Notes: generated by a model not told the origin, from the sequence alone. A stretch of 64,000 bases of DNA from JANSWY01 sp965228955 (GCA_965228955.1 OZ245848.1:6425410-6489409), one strand, 5' to 3'. Positions 17,706 through 27,391 are shown, numbered from the stretch's first letter. Translations and numbers: made by a program.

Positions 17706-17766
17706 AAACACAAGGTTTGTAATTGATGGAATTTAATATTAGTTTTATCCAACAAATCTTGTGTTT
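17706..17766. repeat. 15-bp inverted repeat between acyl-CoA dehydrogenase and AraC genes
   Basis: The arms at 17706-17720 (AAACACAAGGTTTGT) and 17752-17766 (ACAAATCTTGTGTTT) pair at 14 of 15 positions plus one G-T, with a 31-base spacer. The right arm ends 25 bp before the AraC -7 element. It could be a terminator with a large loop or an operator. Confidence 0.6.
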
Positions 17767-17791
17767 ATTCATGTTTTTTCGGCTAATAGTC

Positions 17792-17799
17792 TAATTTTG
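17792..17799 (+). promoter_or_regulatory. -7 promoter element very close to the AraC start
   Basis: TAATTTTG (TAnnTTTG) ends four bases before the ATG at 17804. A start of transcription at the usual distance would fall on or next to the ATG, suggesting a leaderless mRNA. It is not certain that this element is used. Confidence 0.4.
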
Positions 17800-17803
17800 T
17801 GGG

Positions 17804-18721
17804 ATGGAGGATTACAATAAGATAATAGAATCGTTATCAGTTAGCTTTATTAAAGCTAAAAATATTAATATTTTAAATCCTGTCTCTGTAAGAAACAACT
17901 ACGATGTAGAAAATACTATACTATATGTCAATAAAGGGCAACTTAAGTATGGTGAGTATCAGGATGTTGTGGAGGAAGGTGACATTCTCTTTGTTCCAGG
18001 GGGAAAAATGATAGCGATCACTTATGGTAGCGGAAAAGCCGACTCTCTTACAAAAGACGATTTCTTAAATAATAAGGAAAGGTACTTTCAACCTTCAGAT
18101 AGATTGAACTCTACTGAAAATGAAAGTTACTGTTACGTTTCGTTTGAGGCGAAAGTGTTTGATTCTGTAAACTTCTTCGCTTCATTAGATATTCCTGCGT
18201 TTGTAATAAAACAAGAAAGCAGCCTTGGTTTATTGATTAAGGAGGTTGTGCTTGAGACTTTCAGCAATTTGCCTGGTAAGGAACGGCTAATCAAGATTCA
18301 GACAGAAAGGCTGGTTGTAGAGCTGATTAGATACATTATTACGAAAGGTTTATTTGTTGAGCAATTTGCTACAAATAGTACATACTTCAAGGATCCCCGA
18401 CTAATCGATATTTTCACATTCATCAAAGAACATTTAGGAGAAGATCTTTCCAATAAGATTTTAGCCAATGTTGCTAATGTGTCAGAGGACTATGTTGGTC
18501 AGTACTTCAAAATGTTAACTGGTATCAATCCTCAGGATTATATTGAGTACCAAAGAATGGAAATGGCAGTTAACCTGCTTAGAACTACCAAAAAGAGTAT
18601 TAGAGAGATTGGTAAGGAGGTAGGTTATAAGGATACAGCTTATTTCTGTAGAAGGTTCAAAATGATGTTTGGAATCCCGGCTGGAAAAATGCGTAGAAGA
18701 GAGAGCTTAATTAACGTTTAG
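17804..18721 (+). CDS. AraC family transcriptional regulator
   Basis: 305 residues. The N-terminal part (about 1-110) is a cupin-like sensory region with ENTILYVNKGQLKYGEYQDV and EEGDILFVPGG. The C-terminal AraC double helix-turn-helix covers about 200-300: FIKEHLGEDLSNKILANVAN, SEDYVGQYFKMLTGINPQDY and the second helix IREIGKEVGYKDTAYFCRRF. The ligand is unknown. Acyl-CoA dehydrogenase lies upstream and is a possible target, only by proximity. Its stop overlaps the stop of the convergent gene by 3 bp. Confidence 0.93.
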   Translation: MEDYNKIIESLSVSFIKAKNINILNPVSVRNNYDVENTILYVNKGQLKYGEYQDVVEEGDILFVPGGKMIAITYGSGKADSLTKDDFLNNKERYFQPSDRLNSTENESYCYVSFEAKVFDSVNFFASLDIPAFVIKQESSLGLLIKEVVLETFSNLPGKERLIKIQTERLVVELIRYIITKGLFVEQFATNSTYFKDPRLIDIFTFIKEHLGEDLSNKILANVANVSEDYVGQYFKMLTGINPQDYIEYQRMEMAVNLLRTTKKSIREIGKEVGYKDTAYFCRRFKMMFGIPAGKMRRRESLINV

Positions 18722-19116
18722 TTTTTTCCTTCCTCGGTTTCTTCTTTTTTCTCCGATTGCTTTTTTATAAAATCATCAATAAGGTTAATTACGATTGGCA
18801 GGCCTGCTTTTATTGTAGATTCAAGGGCCTTTGATTGCCAGCCTGAAGCAGCTTTATTGATTTTACTCTGCTGGTTTTCTACAGGTTTCTTCTTTTTCTT
18901 GTTGCTTTTCTTCTGAGTTACAGCTTCTGAATCATCTTCTGATCCGGAAAGGACTTTATATAGCACGAAACTAGCTAATCCACCAAGTGCTGCCAAGCCT
19001 AGTATTTTCAATGCGTTCTTCTCAACATCGTCAGAGGTTTGGTTGAGTTTTTCTCTAAGTAACTCTTCCTTTACTTTTAACTCCCTCTTTTTAACACGTG
19101 CTTTTTCTGACGACAT
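18718..19116 (-). CDS. Small membrane-anchored, lysine/glutamate-rich protein
   Basis: 132 residues. A charged N-terminal helix (about 1-35, coiled-coil-like K/E pattern) is followed by a single membrane span, ILGLAALGGLASFVLYKVL (about 43-61). Then come a basic stretch (KKSNKKKKKP), an amphipathic helix and a second weaker hydrophobic patch, ESTIKAGLPIVINLIDDFI. The family is not recognised with certainty. It follows the holin-like gene by 4 bp, so the two form an envelope pair resembling the YtxH/YqjE-type gene pairs linked to stress response (analogy only). Confidence 0.65.
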   Translation of the reverse strand: MSSEKARVKKRELKVKEELLREKLNQTSDDVEKNALKILGLAALGGLASFVLYKVLSGSEDDSEAVTQKKSNKKKKKPVENQQSKINKAASGWQSKALESTIKAGLPIVINLIDDFIKKQSEKKEETEEGKN

Positions 19117-19120
19117 AGGA

Positions 19121-19480
19121 TTAAATTTCTTCGTCTTCTTCTGATTCTGTTGCTGAAATTATTGCCCGCTCTATCAAACCCTGAATTTTTCCTGATTTTA
19201 GCAGAATAAGCATGATAATGACTATCAGTAAGTAAAAGGATGCTACAATCCCATATCCCCAAAACATAGATTCAAGTTGCTCATTCAACATAGTGGCCAT
19301 GAAAAAGCTAAAGAAGATGAGGAAAAACATGAAAATAGAAAAGGCAATCATGAAAACAACCACATTAGCAACTAATGCAGATAGTTTCTCGATAATGTCT
19401 ACTTTGACAATCTCAAACTTTACTTTCAAAAAGTTGATGATGGCCTCTATCAAGGCGTCTATTTTTAAGAGCTTTGGCAA
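19121..19480 (-). CDS. Phage holin family / YqjE-like membrane protein
   Basis: 119 residues with two membrane hairpin spans (VVVFMIAFSIFMFFLIFFSF and YGIVASFYLLIVIIMLILLK) and a charged C terminus. The arrangement matches the PF07332 holin-superfamily/YqjE group found in non-phage bacterial envelope operons. There are no phage genes nearby, so lysis is unlikely. It is upstream of and probably co-transcribed with the 132-residue protein. Confidence 0.75.
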   Translation of the reverse strand: MPKLLKIDALIEAIINFLKVKFEIVKVDIIEKLSALVANVVVFMIAFSIFMFFLIFFSFFMATMLNEQLESMFWGYGIVASFYLLIVIIMLILLKSGKIQGLIERAIISATESEEDEEI

Positions 19481-19514
19481 ATTCTATGTTGCTTTAGTTA
19501 AAGCTTCAAATTAG

Positions 19515-20762
19515 CTAATAATCAGCTGATCTTTGAATAGTTTGCGGCAATTTTTGAGGTTCTTTCTCTGCTGCCGTAAATGTTTTCTCCTCTATGACGT
19601 TTTGATCAGCAATCTTATTGTCGCTGCTGATGTAAATCAAAGTGAATGGAATCAGAAAGAATACAACTAAAATATAGGCAAAACCAACCATCCTATACTT
19701 CAGTGTTAAAGCACCAAGTCTTCTACTTAATTTAATTGGGATCAAAGAAACCCATGGGAAAGGGAGAAATATTAAAACACCAATCAGGTTAAACATCAAA
19801 TGAGCAATAGCAAGGCTAATGGCGGCCTCTGATCTAAATAGAGCTGCAATTAAAGCTGTAATTGTAGTCCCAATATTTGCTCCAAGAATAAATTGAAAAG
19901 CTCTTCTAAGTTTTACTTTTCCGGTTGCAACAAGTGGAACCATTAGGGAGGTTGTTACAGAACTTGATTGAATAGCTGAAGTAATTAGTAATCCCCAGCC
20001 AAATGATCTGTATTTAGTCTTAAATACAAAGTCTTCAAGCTTGGTTTTAGATCTTCCAATCAAATCTCTGTATATAATTTTTGATAAGATCTTGATAGTT
20101 CCAAACAACAAGAAAAATGAAATAACCAATAAGATGAAAGGATTGCTTATCAGGTCTCCTATCAAATTGGCGATGGGCTCGAACATAAGAGTGTTGATCC
20201 CAAATTCAGGCTCTGAGGTACCTGAGTTGGAGCCGGTATGTATGAGGCTTGTTATGTATCTTGATAAGTCTGATAGAAAATGGAATTTCAACTCTAGCGG
20301 AAATAGTATAACCACAACTGCAATGTTGAAAATATCGTGGGCAGTCCCGGCTGAGATTGCTTTTCTGAACTCACTTTTCTTAGTGAGATAACCAAGGGAA
20401 ACAATCGTACTTGTGACAGTTGTTCCTACATTAGCCCCCATAATAATTGGAATAGCACTTTCAAAAGAGATGGAACCACCCGCAACTGCTGCAACTGTCA
20501 TAGTTGTAACAGTGGAGCTGCTTTGGATGATTGCTGTGGTTAATAATCCAATAAATAAACCAATAAATGGATTGGCTGTGGCATTTAAAATTGATTCAAC
20601 GACTTCAGCTCCTAATAGCCCAAATGAAGTGCTTATCAGGTTAATTGACAGCAGAAAAACATAAAGCGCAAGTGCTATAATAATTACACTTCTGTAGAGC
20701 GATTTTGGTTTTCCTTCTTGCGATATAGAATCAGGAGCTAACATTAAGTCGCGAATATACAT
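19515..20762 (-). CDS. Na/Pi cotransporter family protein
   Basis: 415 residues with roughly eight to nine membrane spans. The inverted-repeat QSSS motifs of the NptA/PF02690 family are both present: TTAIIQSSSTVTTMTVAAVA (about residues 76-95) and ITSAIQSSSVTTSLMVPLVA in the second half. Each is followed by a glycine/asparagine motif (IIMGANVGTTVTSTIVSLGY; FILGANIGTTITALIAALFR). The likely role is sodium-coupled phosphate transport. The PhoU-like C-terminal domain found in some homologues is absent; the protein ends in a short, hydrophilic tail. Confidence 0.92.
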   Translation of the reverse strand: MYIRDLMLAPDSISQEGKPKSLYRSVIIIALALYVFLLSINLISTSFGLLGAEVVESILNATANPFIGLFIGLLTTAIIQSSSTVTTMTVAAVAGGSISFESAIPIIMGANVGTTVTSTIVSLGYLTKKSEFRKAISAGTAHDIFNIAVVVILFPLELKFHFLSDLSRYITSLIHTGSNSGTSEPEFGINTLMFEPIANLIGDLISNPFILLVISFFLLFGTIKILSKIIYRDLIGRSKTKLEDFVFKTKYRSFGWGLLITSAIQSSSVTTSLMVPLVATGKVKLRRAFQFILGANIGTTITALIAALFRSEAAISLAIAHLMFNLIGVLIFLPFPWVSLIPIKLSRRLGALTLKYRMVGFAYILVVFFLIPFTLIYISSDNKIADQNVIEEKTFTAAEKEPQKLPQTIQRSADY

Positions 20763-20943
20763 GGATTTGGCCGGTTGGTTGTAAGAACTACAAATTTAAG
20801 ATGTTTAAATGCCTGAATTTCTGATATTTCAGTTAAGTAATTCTTAAATTTTTAGTTGAATTTCAATAGCTCTTCACTAGCCAAATGTGAATCAAGGGCT
20901 TTACCTTACAGAAAGCTTAATGATTCTTTAATACTTGAAGGGA

Positions 20944-22140
20944 TTACTTAGAGTTCAGCTCATTGATTGCCAGCCATGCCATCAGTCCCATTCCGGTTTT
21001 TAGTGCATCTTCATCAATATTAAAAGTAGGAGTATGAACTCCAGATATGATTCCCTTCTCTTCGTTTCTAATACCCAGTCGATAGAAGCAAGCATCGGTT
21101 TCCTGAGAATAGTAAGCAAAGTCTTCTGCAGCCATCCACAAGTCCAGATCAACAACGTTTTCTGCACCCATGTAATCTTTGGCAGCCTCCCTTGCTTTGT
21201 TAGTTAGCTCTTCGTTATTCTTTAAATGTGGGTAACCTACTTTGATGTCAAAATCGCAGGATCCACCCATTGATTCGGCGATACCTTCTGCCATTTTTTT
21301 CATCTTTTTGTGAGCTTCCTTTCTCCATTCTTCATCAAAAGTTCTAAAGGTTCCTTCCAATTTTACCTCGTTTGGGATGACATTGGTCGCTCCATTAGCA
21401 ATCACTTTTCCAAATGATAGCACCGAAGGCATTTTAGGGCTCGCAACACGACTTACAATTTGTTGTAGGGCCACAATGATATGTGAAGTTATTAAAACTG
21501 GATCAATGTTGAATTCTGGCATTGCTCCATGTCCTCCTTTACCCTTTACAGTAACATAGATTTCATCAGCACTTGCCATATACATTCCATTTCTAAAACC
21601 AACTTTACCTACTGGAACAAGAGGCATTACATGCTGCCCTATTATTCCATGAGGTTCAGGATTTTTCAGAACTCCTTCTTTGATCATAATGGAAGCACCC
21701 CCGGGAAATTTTTCTTCTCCTGGCTGAAAGATCAGCTTTACAGTTCCTTCAAATTGATCTTTAACTTCCTCCAATATTTTTGCTGCACCCAGTAAACTTG
21801 AGGTATGAACATCATGACCACAGGCATGCATTACACCTTCATTCTTGGATTTATATGACACTTCGTTTGCCTCGTGGATAGGCAATGCGTCCATATCTGC
21901 TCTTAATGCAATAACCTTCGAATCAGGGTTTTTTCCTTTAATGGAAGCTACAAGACCTGTGTCTGCCATTGAGTTGATCTCAGTTAACCCAAATGAGCTC
22001 AATTTGTCCTTAACATACTTAGACGTTTCATGCTCTTCGAATGACAACTCCGGGTTTGCATGAATGTGTCTTCTGAATTCTAAGACATCTGAAAAATACT
22101 TTTCTGATAATGACTTTACTTGGTCTTTGAGATCCTTCAC
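20944..22140 (-). CDS. M20D family amidohydrolase
   Basis: 398 residues of the M20 peptidase/IAA-amino-acid hydrolase group. A metal-binding GVMHACGHDVHTSSLLGAAK motif (Cys/His ligands), GEEKFPGGASIMIKEGVL with the catalytic glutamate pair, the dimerisation insert and a C-terminal GVHTPTFNIDEDAL (His ligand) are all visible. It would hydrolyse N-acyl or N-acetyl amino acids or related amides in the cytoplasm. There is no signal peptide. The 181 bp before the upstream gene (20763-20943) hold nothing I can assign. Confidence 0.93.
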   Translation of the reverse strand: MKDLKDQVKSLSEKYFSDVLEFRRHIHANPELSFEEHETSKYVKDKLSSFGLTEINSMADTGLVASIKGKNPDSKVIALRADMDALPIHEANEVSYKSKNEGVMHACGHDVHTSSLLGAAKILEEVKDQFEGTVKLIFQPGEEKFPGGASIMIKEGVLKNPEPHGIIGQHVMPLVPVGKVGFRNGMYMASADEIYVTVKGKGGHGAMPEFNIDPVLITSHIIVALQQIVSRVASPKMPSVLSFGKVIANGATNVIPNEVKLEGTFRTFDEEWRKEAHKKMKKMAEGIAESMGGSCDFDIKVGYPHLKNNEELTNKAREAAKDYMGAENVVDLDLWMAAEDFAYYSQETDACFYRLGIRNEEKGIISGVHTPTFNIDEDALKTGMGLMAWLAINELNSK

Positions 22141-22185
22141 CTGACAAGGGATTTTTAATTACTGAAAAAGATTATACCATAAGGA

Positions 22186-22701
22186 TCATTTAAGTCTGAA
22201 TCTTTGTGGTATTAATAATGCATTTGGGAATTTTTTCTTCAGTTGTCTATATAATTTGTTGGCTTCTATTTTGGTGTAGTATTTACCTACCTTAACCTTG
22301 TAAACAGGTTGTCTGTAATCCACCCATGGAGAAGCCTGACCCAACACTGAATATACCTTTACCTGAGCCTTGTTAGCGTCATCTCTTGAAGTCCCGGTGT
22401 ACACCTGGATTGTGTATCCTTCTACATAGTCCTTCTGATCATTATAATAAGTCGTAAGAGCCACAACACTGTCTAGTTCGGTCTTTAAGTGTCCAGTTGG
22501 TTCAACATACTCTATTTGCTCCATTTCCTCTGTTTCATTATTTGAAGCAACAGAATCCTCAGGAATCAGATCTGGGCGGTATATACTTAGATCTTCTGAG
22601 TAATTGTTTGTAGTTGTTGTTTTGACAGTTTTAGGAGTACAAGCGTACATTGTCAATACTGCAACTGAAAGAAGTAATATTTTATTCCTCAACGATGACA
22701 C
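22186..22701 (-). CDS. SPOR-domain lipoprotein
   Basis: 171 residues. The lipoprotein signal is KILLLSVAVLTMYAC, with the Cys at residue 21. An acidic, low-complexity stretch (about 50-75) precedes a C-terminal SPOR-type domain (YTIQVYTGTSRDDANKAQVK ... VYKVKVGKYYTKIEANKLYR). SPOR domains bind denuded septal peptidoglycan. The gene overlaps the 3' end of secA by 20 bp, so it is probably translated with secA. Confidence 0.9.
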   Translation of the reverse strand: MSSLRNKILLLSVAVLTMYACTPKTVKTTTTNNYSEDLSIYRPDLIPEDSVASNNETEEMEQIEYVEPTGHLKTELDSVVALTTYYNDQKDYVEGYTIQVYTGTSRDDANKAQVKVYSVLGQASPWVDYRQPVYKVKVGKYYTKIEANKLYRQLKKKFPNALLIPQRFRLK

Positions 22702-25700
22702 AACGATTGTTTTTAAGATCTTCTTCGACCACTTTGAATTTCACATCTTTCATCACTTTACCATCGGAGTATTGAACTGTCACTCTTTGGTTTCTGCTAG
22801 CAACTTTTTGAGATTTGACCGGAGCAGTTTTTTCTGCTGGTGGTCTTGTTTCTCCACCTCTGTTACTTAGGAGTGATTTGCTTTCTTCCTTACTTTCATT
22901 ATAATTCTTGGTGGATTTTTGTCTCCTTCCTTCTTTTACGTCATCTGCTTGTTGCACAGGAATCTCCGCTTTCATCAAGAATGAAGTTGTATCTTCATTT
23001 ACCTTAGCAATGAATCTTTTGAAGAGTTCAAATCCCTCAAATTTGTAGATCAATAATGGATCCTTTTGCTCGTATACAGCATTTTGTACTGATTGCTTTA
23101 GGTCATCCATTTCTCTCAGGTGCTCTTTCCACGCCTGATCAATAAAGGCGAGAGTGGAAATTTTTTCCATTGCAAGCATCATCTCTCTACCCTCAGTATC
23201 TACACATTTCTCAAGGTTTTCAACTACTCCAATTTGTTTCTTACCATCCGTGAAAGGAATTGAGATGTCATTGATAGTAGCACCTTTTGTTACATGAAGG
23301 TTTTTAAGTATTGGAAGTGCTTTTTCAGCAATAATTTCATTTTTTCGAACATACTTTGAGTATGCCTCATCATATAGCTTTTCTGTAAGCTCATTTTCAG
23401 GAATCTTCTCAAATTCCTCTGGAGTGATTTGGAAATCTAGACCAAGTACACTTAAGCAATTAAGTTTAAAGCTATCGTAATCCAGGCTTGCTTTTGCGTT
23501 GAGAACAATGTCCTCCGCTGTATCATAAGTCATGTTCATGATATCTAGCTGTAACCTTTCGCCGTAAAGAGCATTTCTTCTTCTGGTGTAGATCACCTCC
23601 CTTTGAGAGTTCATGACATCATCATACTCCAGAAGTCTTTTTCTTATTGCGAAGTTATTTTCCTCAACTTTTTTCTGAGCTCTTTCGATCGATTTGGTAA
23701 TCATACTGTGCTGAATAACCTCACCTTCCTTTAGACCCATTCTGTCCATGATTTTTGCAATCCTGTCAGAACCAAAAAGTCTCATTAGGTTATCTTCTAA
23801 GGAAACAAAGAATTGAGAAGATCCAACATCCCCCTGTCTACCAGAACGTCCTCTCAGCTGTCTGTCAACCCTTCTTGATTCGTGTCTTTCTGTACCAAGA
23901 ATCGCAAGTCCTCCAGCTGCTCTGGATTCTGGAGTAAGCTTAATGTCTGTTCCCCTACCAGCCATGTTCGTTGCGATTGTCACTGTTCCAGGCTTTCCAG
24001 CTTCCGCAACAACGTCAGCTTCCTTAGCGTGCTGTTTAGCGTTAAGTACCTGATGATTGATGTTTTTCAATTTCAGCATTCTACTTAGAATCTCTGAAAT
24101 CTCAACTGATGTAGTACCCACAAGAACAGGTCTTCCTGCTTCTGTAAGCTTCACAGTCTCATCAATAACAGCATTGAATTTTTCTCTCATGGTTTTAAAA
24201 ACCATGTCTTCCATATCTTTTCTTGCAATTGGTCTGTTGGTAGGAATTACCACTACATCCAATTTGTAGATCTCCCAGAATTCGCCAGCTTCCGTTTCTG
24301 CAGTACCAGTCATACCGGAAAGTTTGTGATACATTCTGAAATAGTTCTGCAAGGTGATTGTGGCATATGTTTGAGTAGCGTCTTCTACTTTTACATTTTC
24401 TTTGGCCTCAATTGCTTGGTGTAGACCATCAGAATATCTACGACCTTCCATCACACGACCAGTCTGCTCGTCTACAATCTTTACTTTACTATCAACAACG
24501 ATATATTCCGTGTCTTTCTCGAATAGACAGTAAGCTTTTAATAATTGATTGACACTATGAATTCTTTGAGCTTTGACACTGTAGTCCTGAATAATCTCAT
24601 CTTTTTTCAGAAGCATGTCACTATCACTCAAAGATTCATCCTTCTCAACAGCATCTAATTCAACTCCAATATCTGGAAGTATAAAGAAGTTTGAATCTTC
24701 TCCTTCACCAGTAATCAGGTCAATTCCTTTTTCTGTAAGATCAATGCTGTTATTTTTCTCATCAATTGTGAAGTATAGAGGAGAATCAGCTTCAGGCATG
24801 TTCTTTTGGTTATCCTGAAGGTAGAAGTTCTCAGTTTTCTGAAGTGTCTGTCTGATTCCAGTCTCACTTAAGTACTTAATCAAAGGTTTGTGTTTGGGTA
24901 AACCTCTATATGCTCTGAAAAGAGGAAGACCACCTTCATCTTCATTGCCGTCTTTGATGGATTTCTTAGCTTCATTTAGAAAACCTGCAACTAATTTCTT
25001 CTGAGCATCAACCAGCTTTGCAATTCTTGGTTTAAGATCATAGAACTCATGCTCGTCTCCTTTAGGGATTGGCCCGGAGATGATTAAAGGTGTTCTTGCA
25101 TCATCTACTAAAACTGAGTCAACCTCATCCACCATTGCGTAATGATGCTTTCTTTGTACCAGTTCCTCTGGGTCCCTGGTCATATTATCCCTTAGGTAGT
25201 CGAAACCAAACTCGTTGTTTGTACCATAAGTGATATCAGCCATGTAGGCATTTCTTCTTTCTTCTGAGTTGGGCTCATGCTTGTCGATACAATCAACTGT
25301 TAAGCCATGGAATTCAAATATTGGAGCATTCCATTCCGAGTCCCTTTTTGCCAGGTAGTCATTTACTGTAACAATATGAACTCCTCTGTTTGCTAGTGCA
25401 TTTAGGTATGCAGGTAGGGTTGCTACCAAAGTTTTCCCTTCACCAGTTGCCATCTCCGCAATTTTTCCCTGGTGCAGAACAAGCCCACCAATTAGCTGCA
25501 CATCGTAATGAACCATTGCCCACTCTACTTCAGTACCAGCTGCAGTCCATTTGTTGTGCCAAGTAGCAGTTTCCCCACTGATCTCAACATTACTTTTCTT
25601 AGCAGCAATTTGCTTATCATGGAGATTCGCTGTTACAACTAGCTTTTTGTTTTCTGTAAGTCTCCTTGCGGTTTCTTTAACAACAGCAAATGCCTGAGGA

Positions 25701-26035
25701 AGAATCTCCATAAGGATGTCCTCAAGGTTTTTGTTTCTGTCTTCTTCGAGCTTATCTATTTTATTGAAGATGCTTTCTTTTTCGTGTATGTCAAGGTTTG
25801 GCTCATCTTCAATCTTTTGGTGTAAAGCAGCTAATTCATCATCTATTTTCTTAAGATGACCATTGATCACCTGCTTCAACTCAGTCGTTCTATTTCTTAA
25901 TTCATCATCAGATAATCCTGATAACTTGTTGAATTCGCCATTAATTTTTTCAACGTAGGGTACGAGTTCCTTTAAATCCCTTTCCGCTTTCGTTCCGAAT
26001 ACTTTCGCGATCCCTTTGTTTATAATGCCTAGCAT
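22682..26035 (-). CDS. secA: Protein translocase ATPase SecA
   Basis: 1117 residues, longer than the roughly 900 of E. coli SecA. Walker A is in EMATGEGKTLVATLPAYLNA and the DEAD-type box in AMVDEVDSVLVDDARTPLII. The second NTPase half has TNMAGRGTDIKLTPESRAAG and ERHESRRVDRQLRGRSGRQG. There is an extra insert of about 100 residues near 330-440, as is common in Bacteroidota. The C terminus ends in a basic, then strand-forming tail (DVKFKVVEEDLKNNRCVIVE) and lacks the Cys/His zinc-binding SecB site. It works with SecYEG in export, including the T9SS cargo encoded in this window. Confidence 0.98.
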   Translation of the reverse strand: MLGIINKGIAKVFGTKAERDLKELVPYVEKINGEFNKLSGLSDDELRNRTTELKQVINGHLKKIDDELAALHQKIEDEPNLDIHEKESIFNKIDKLEEDRNKNLEDILMEILPQAFAVVKETARRLTENKKLVVTANLHDKQIAAKKSNVEISGETATWHNKWTAAGTEVEWAMVHYDVQLIGGLVLHQGKIAEMATGEGKTLVATLPAYLNALANRGVHIVTVNDYLAKRDSEWNAPIFEFHGLTVDCIDKHEPNSEERRNAYMADITYGTNNEFGFDYLRDNMTRDPEELVQRKHHYAMVDEVDSVLVDDARTPLIISGPIPKGDEHEFYDLKPRIAKLVDAQKKLVAGFLNEAKKSIKDGNEDEGGLPLFRAYRGLPKHKPLIKYLSETGIRQTLQKTENFYLQDNQKNMPEADSPLYFTIDEKNNSIDLTEKGIDLITGEGEDSNFFILPDIGVELDAVEKDESLSDSDMLLKKDEIIQDYSVKAQRIHSVNQLLKAYCLFEKDTEYIVVDSKVKIVDEQTGRVMEGRRYSDGLHQAIEAKENVKVEDATQTYATITLQNYFRMYHKLSGMTGTAETEAGEFWEIYKLDVVVIPTNRPIARKDMEDMVFKTMREKFNAVIDETVKLTEAGRPVLVGTTSVEISEILSRMLKLKNINHQVLNAKQHAKEADVVAEAGKPGTVTIATNMAGRGTDIKLTPESRAAGGLAILGTERHESRRVDRQLRGRSGRQGDVGSSQFFVSLEDNLMRLFGSDRIAKIMDRMGLKEGEVIQHSMITKSIERAQKKVEENNFAIRKRLLEYDDVMNSQREVIYTRRRNALYGERLQLDIMNMTYDTAEDIVLNAKASLDYDSFKLNCLSVLGLDFQITPEEFEKIPENELTEKLYDEAYSKYVRKNEIIAEKALPILKNLHVTKGATINDISIPFTDGKKQIGVVENLEKCVDTEGREMMLAMEKISTLAFIDQAWKEHLREMDDLKQSVQNAVYEQKDPLLIYKFEGFELFKRFIAKVNEDTTSFLMKAEIPVQQADDVKEGRRQKSTKNYNESKEESKSLLSNRGGETRPPAEKTAPVKSQKVASRNQRVTVQYSDGKVMKDVKFKVVEEDLKNNRCVIVEE

Positions 26036-26107
26036 AAATTATGGTTGTTTATAATTTGAGAGCCCTAAAGTTAATTTCTTTTCTGCAATCAGGCTCAGAT
26101 TAATTGC

Positions 26108-26884
26108 TTATAAATCGATACTTCCTTCAAATACTTTCTCCGCGGGTCCAATTAGGTACACATTTGTGAAATGGCCATTTGTTTCGTGATCAAAACTGAC
26201 CTTCAAATTACCTCCAAGTGTCTTGATATTGATTGGGCTTTTCATGTTTTTGGTGGATGCTGCGATTGAAGCTGCAGTTACACCAGTTCCACATGAAAGT
26301 GTTTCGTCTTCTACACCTCTTTCGTAAGTTCTTACAAATATTGAATTATCATCAAGAATCTCTACAAAGTTGACATTTGTGCCTCCTGGTGAATATCTTT
26401 CATCATATCTGACTTTCTTGCCATCTTCAAAAACATTACATGTATTGGCATCTTCAACAAATCTGATGTGATGAGGAGAACCAGTATCAATGAATAGTTC
26501 TGAATTCTCCAGTAATTTGGTTTCTGAAACGTCAGATAGGTGAAGGTGAATTATTCCATCTTCAATATTTGCTTCATGAGGGCCATCTGTAGATAAGAAA
26601 TTTGTATGTGTGCCATTAATCATGCCTAATGTGTTGGCGTATTGCACAGCACATCTGCTTCCATTTCCGCACATGCTTTGAGAGCCATCAGAGTTATAAT
26701 AGACCATTTCAAAGTCAAGCTCTGGATGATTCTGGATTAGAATAACTCCATCAGCACCAATTCCCATCTTTCTATCACACAGCGCTTCAATTTGAGACGC
26801 CTCCAGGGAAATGCTCATGTCTCTGTTATCTATCATAACAAAGTCATTTCCTGTCCCCTGATACTTTACGAAGTTGATCATCAT
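26108..26884 (-). CDS. dapF: Diaminopimelate epimerase
   Basis: 258 residues. It interconverts LL- and meso-diaminopimelate for lysine and peptidoglycan synthesis. Both catalytic cysteines are present: QSMCGNGSRCAVQYANTLGM (first) and ETLSCGTGVTAASIAA (second). The N terminus is MMINFVKYQGTGNDFVMIDN; either of two adjacent ATGs could be used. It is upstream of secA with a 72-bp gap. Confidence 0.97.
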   Translation of the reverse strand: MMINFVKYQGTGNDFVMIDNRDMSISLEASQIEALCDRKMGIGADGVILIQNHPELDFEMVYYNSDGSQSMCGNGSRCAVQYANTLGMINGTHTNFLSTDGPHEANIEDGIIHLHLSDVSETKLLENSELFIDTGSPHHIRFVEDANTCNVFEDGKKVRYDERYSPGGTNVNFVEILDDNSIFVRTYERGVEDETLSCGTGVTAASIAASTKNMKSPINIKTLGGNLKVSFDHETNGHFTNVYLIGPAEKVFEGSIDL

Positions 26885-26984
26885 AATATTAGACGAATAC
26901 GTTTCCAGAAAATTTTGTTTCGTTTTAGGAAATCAATTTTGCGGAAATTTAATTGAATTGTTTACTTAACTATTGCCGATAGGG

Positions 26985-27020
26985 TAAAAAAAAAGCCAAC
27001 TGTGGAAACAGTTGGCTTTA
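26985..27020 (-). terminator. Intrinsic terminator after rplS
   Basis: An 11-pair perfect stem (AAGCCAACTGT / ACAGTTGGCTT, 26993-27003 and 27008-27018) with a four-base loop and, on the minus strand, a run of nine T. It closes the ribosomal operon. Confidence 0.92.
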
Positions 27021-27037
27021 AGTAGGTTATCAAAATC

Positions 27038-27391
27038 TTATAGTTTCTCCTTGATACGAGCAGATTTACCTTTTCTACCTCTTAAGTAGAATAATCTTGC
27101 TCTTCTAACCTTACCTCTTCTTAATACTTCAACCTTATCAATGTTAGGTGATAGTAGAGGGAAAATTCTTTCAACTCCAATTCCGCTAGAAATTTTTCTT
27201 ACGGTGAAAGTTTCTCCATTGGAAGACACATTTCTTCTTTGTAGAACAGTGCCTTGGAATTGCTGAATTCTCTCTTTATTACCCTCTTTGATCTTGTAGT
27301 GTACGTTTACAGTATCACCAGGTCCAAACGAAGGAAAGTTATTTCTTACGTCTGCGTATTCAGCTTCTATTTCTTTAATTAATTCGCTCAT
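27038..27391 (-). CDS. rplS: 50S ribosomal protein L19
   Basis: 117 residues of bL19. Family features are the start MSELIKEIEAEYADVRNNFP, FGPGDTVNVHYKIKEGNKER, IQQFQGTVLQRRN, GIGVERIFPLLSPNI and the basic RRGKVRRARLFYLRGRKGKS tail. It lies downstream of trmD but has its own -7 element, so it can be expressed separately. It is followed by a strong terminator. Confidence 0.98.
   Translation of the reverse strand: MSELIKEIEAEYADVRNNFPSFGPGDTVNVHYKIKEGNKERIQQFQGTVLQRRNVSSNGETFTVRKISSGIGVERIFPLLSPNIDKVEVLRRGKVRRARLFYLRGRKGKSARIKEKL

Noticed and set aside
19121..19480. Prophage remnant suggested by the holin-family label
   Set aside because: No other phage genes, integrase or attachment repeats nearby; the family also occurs in ordinary envelope operons.
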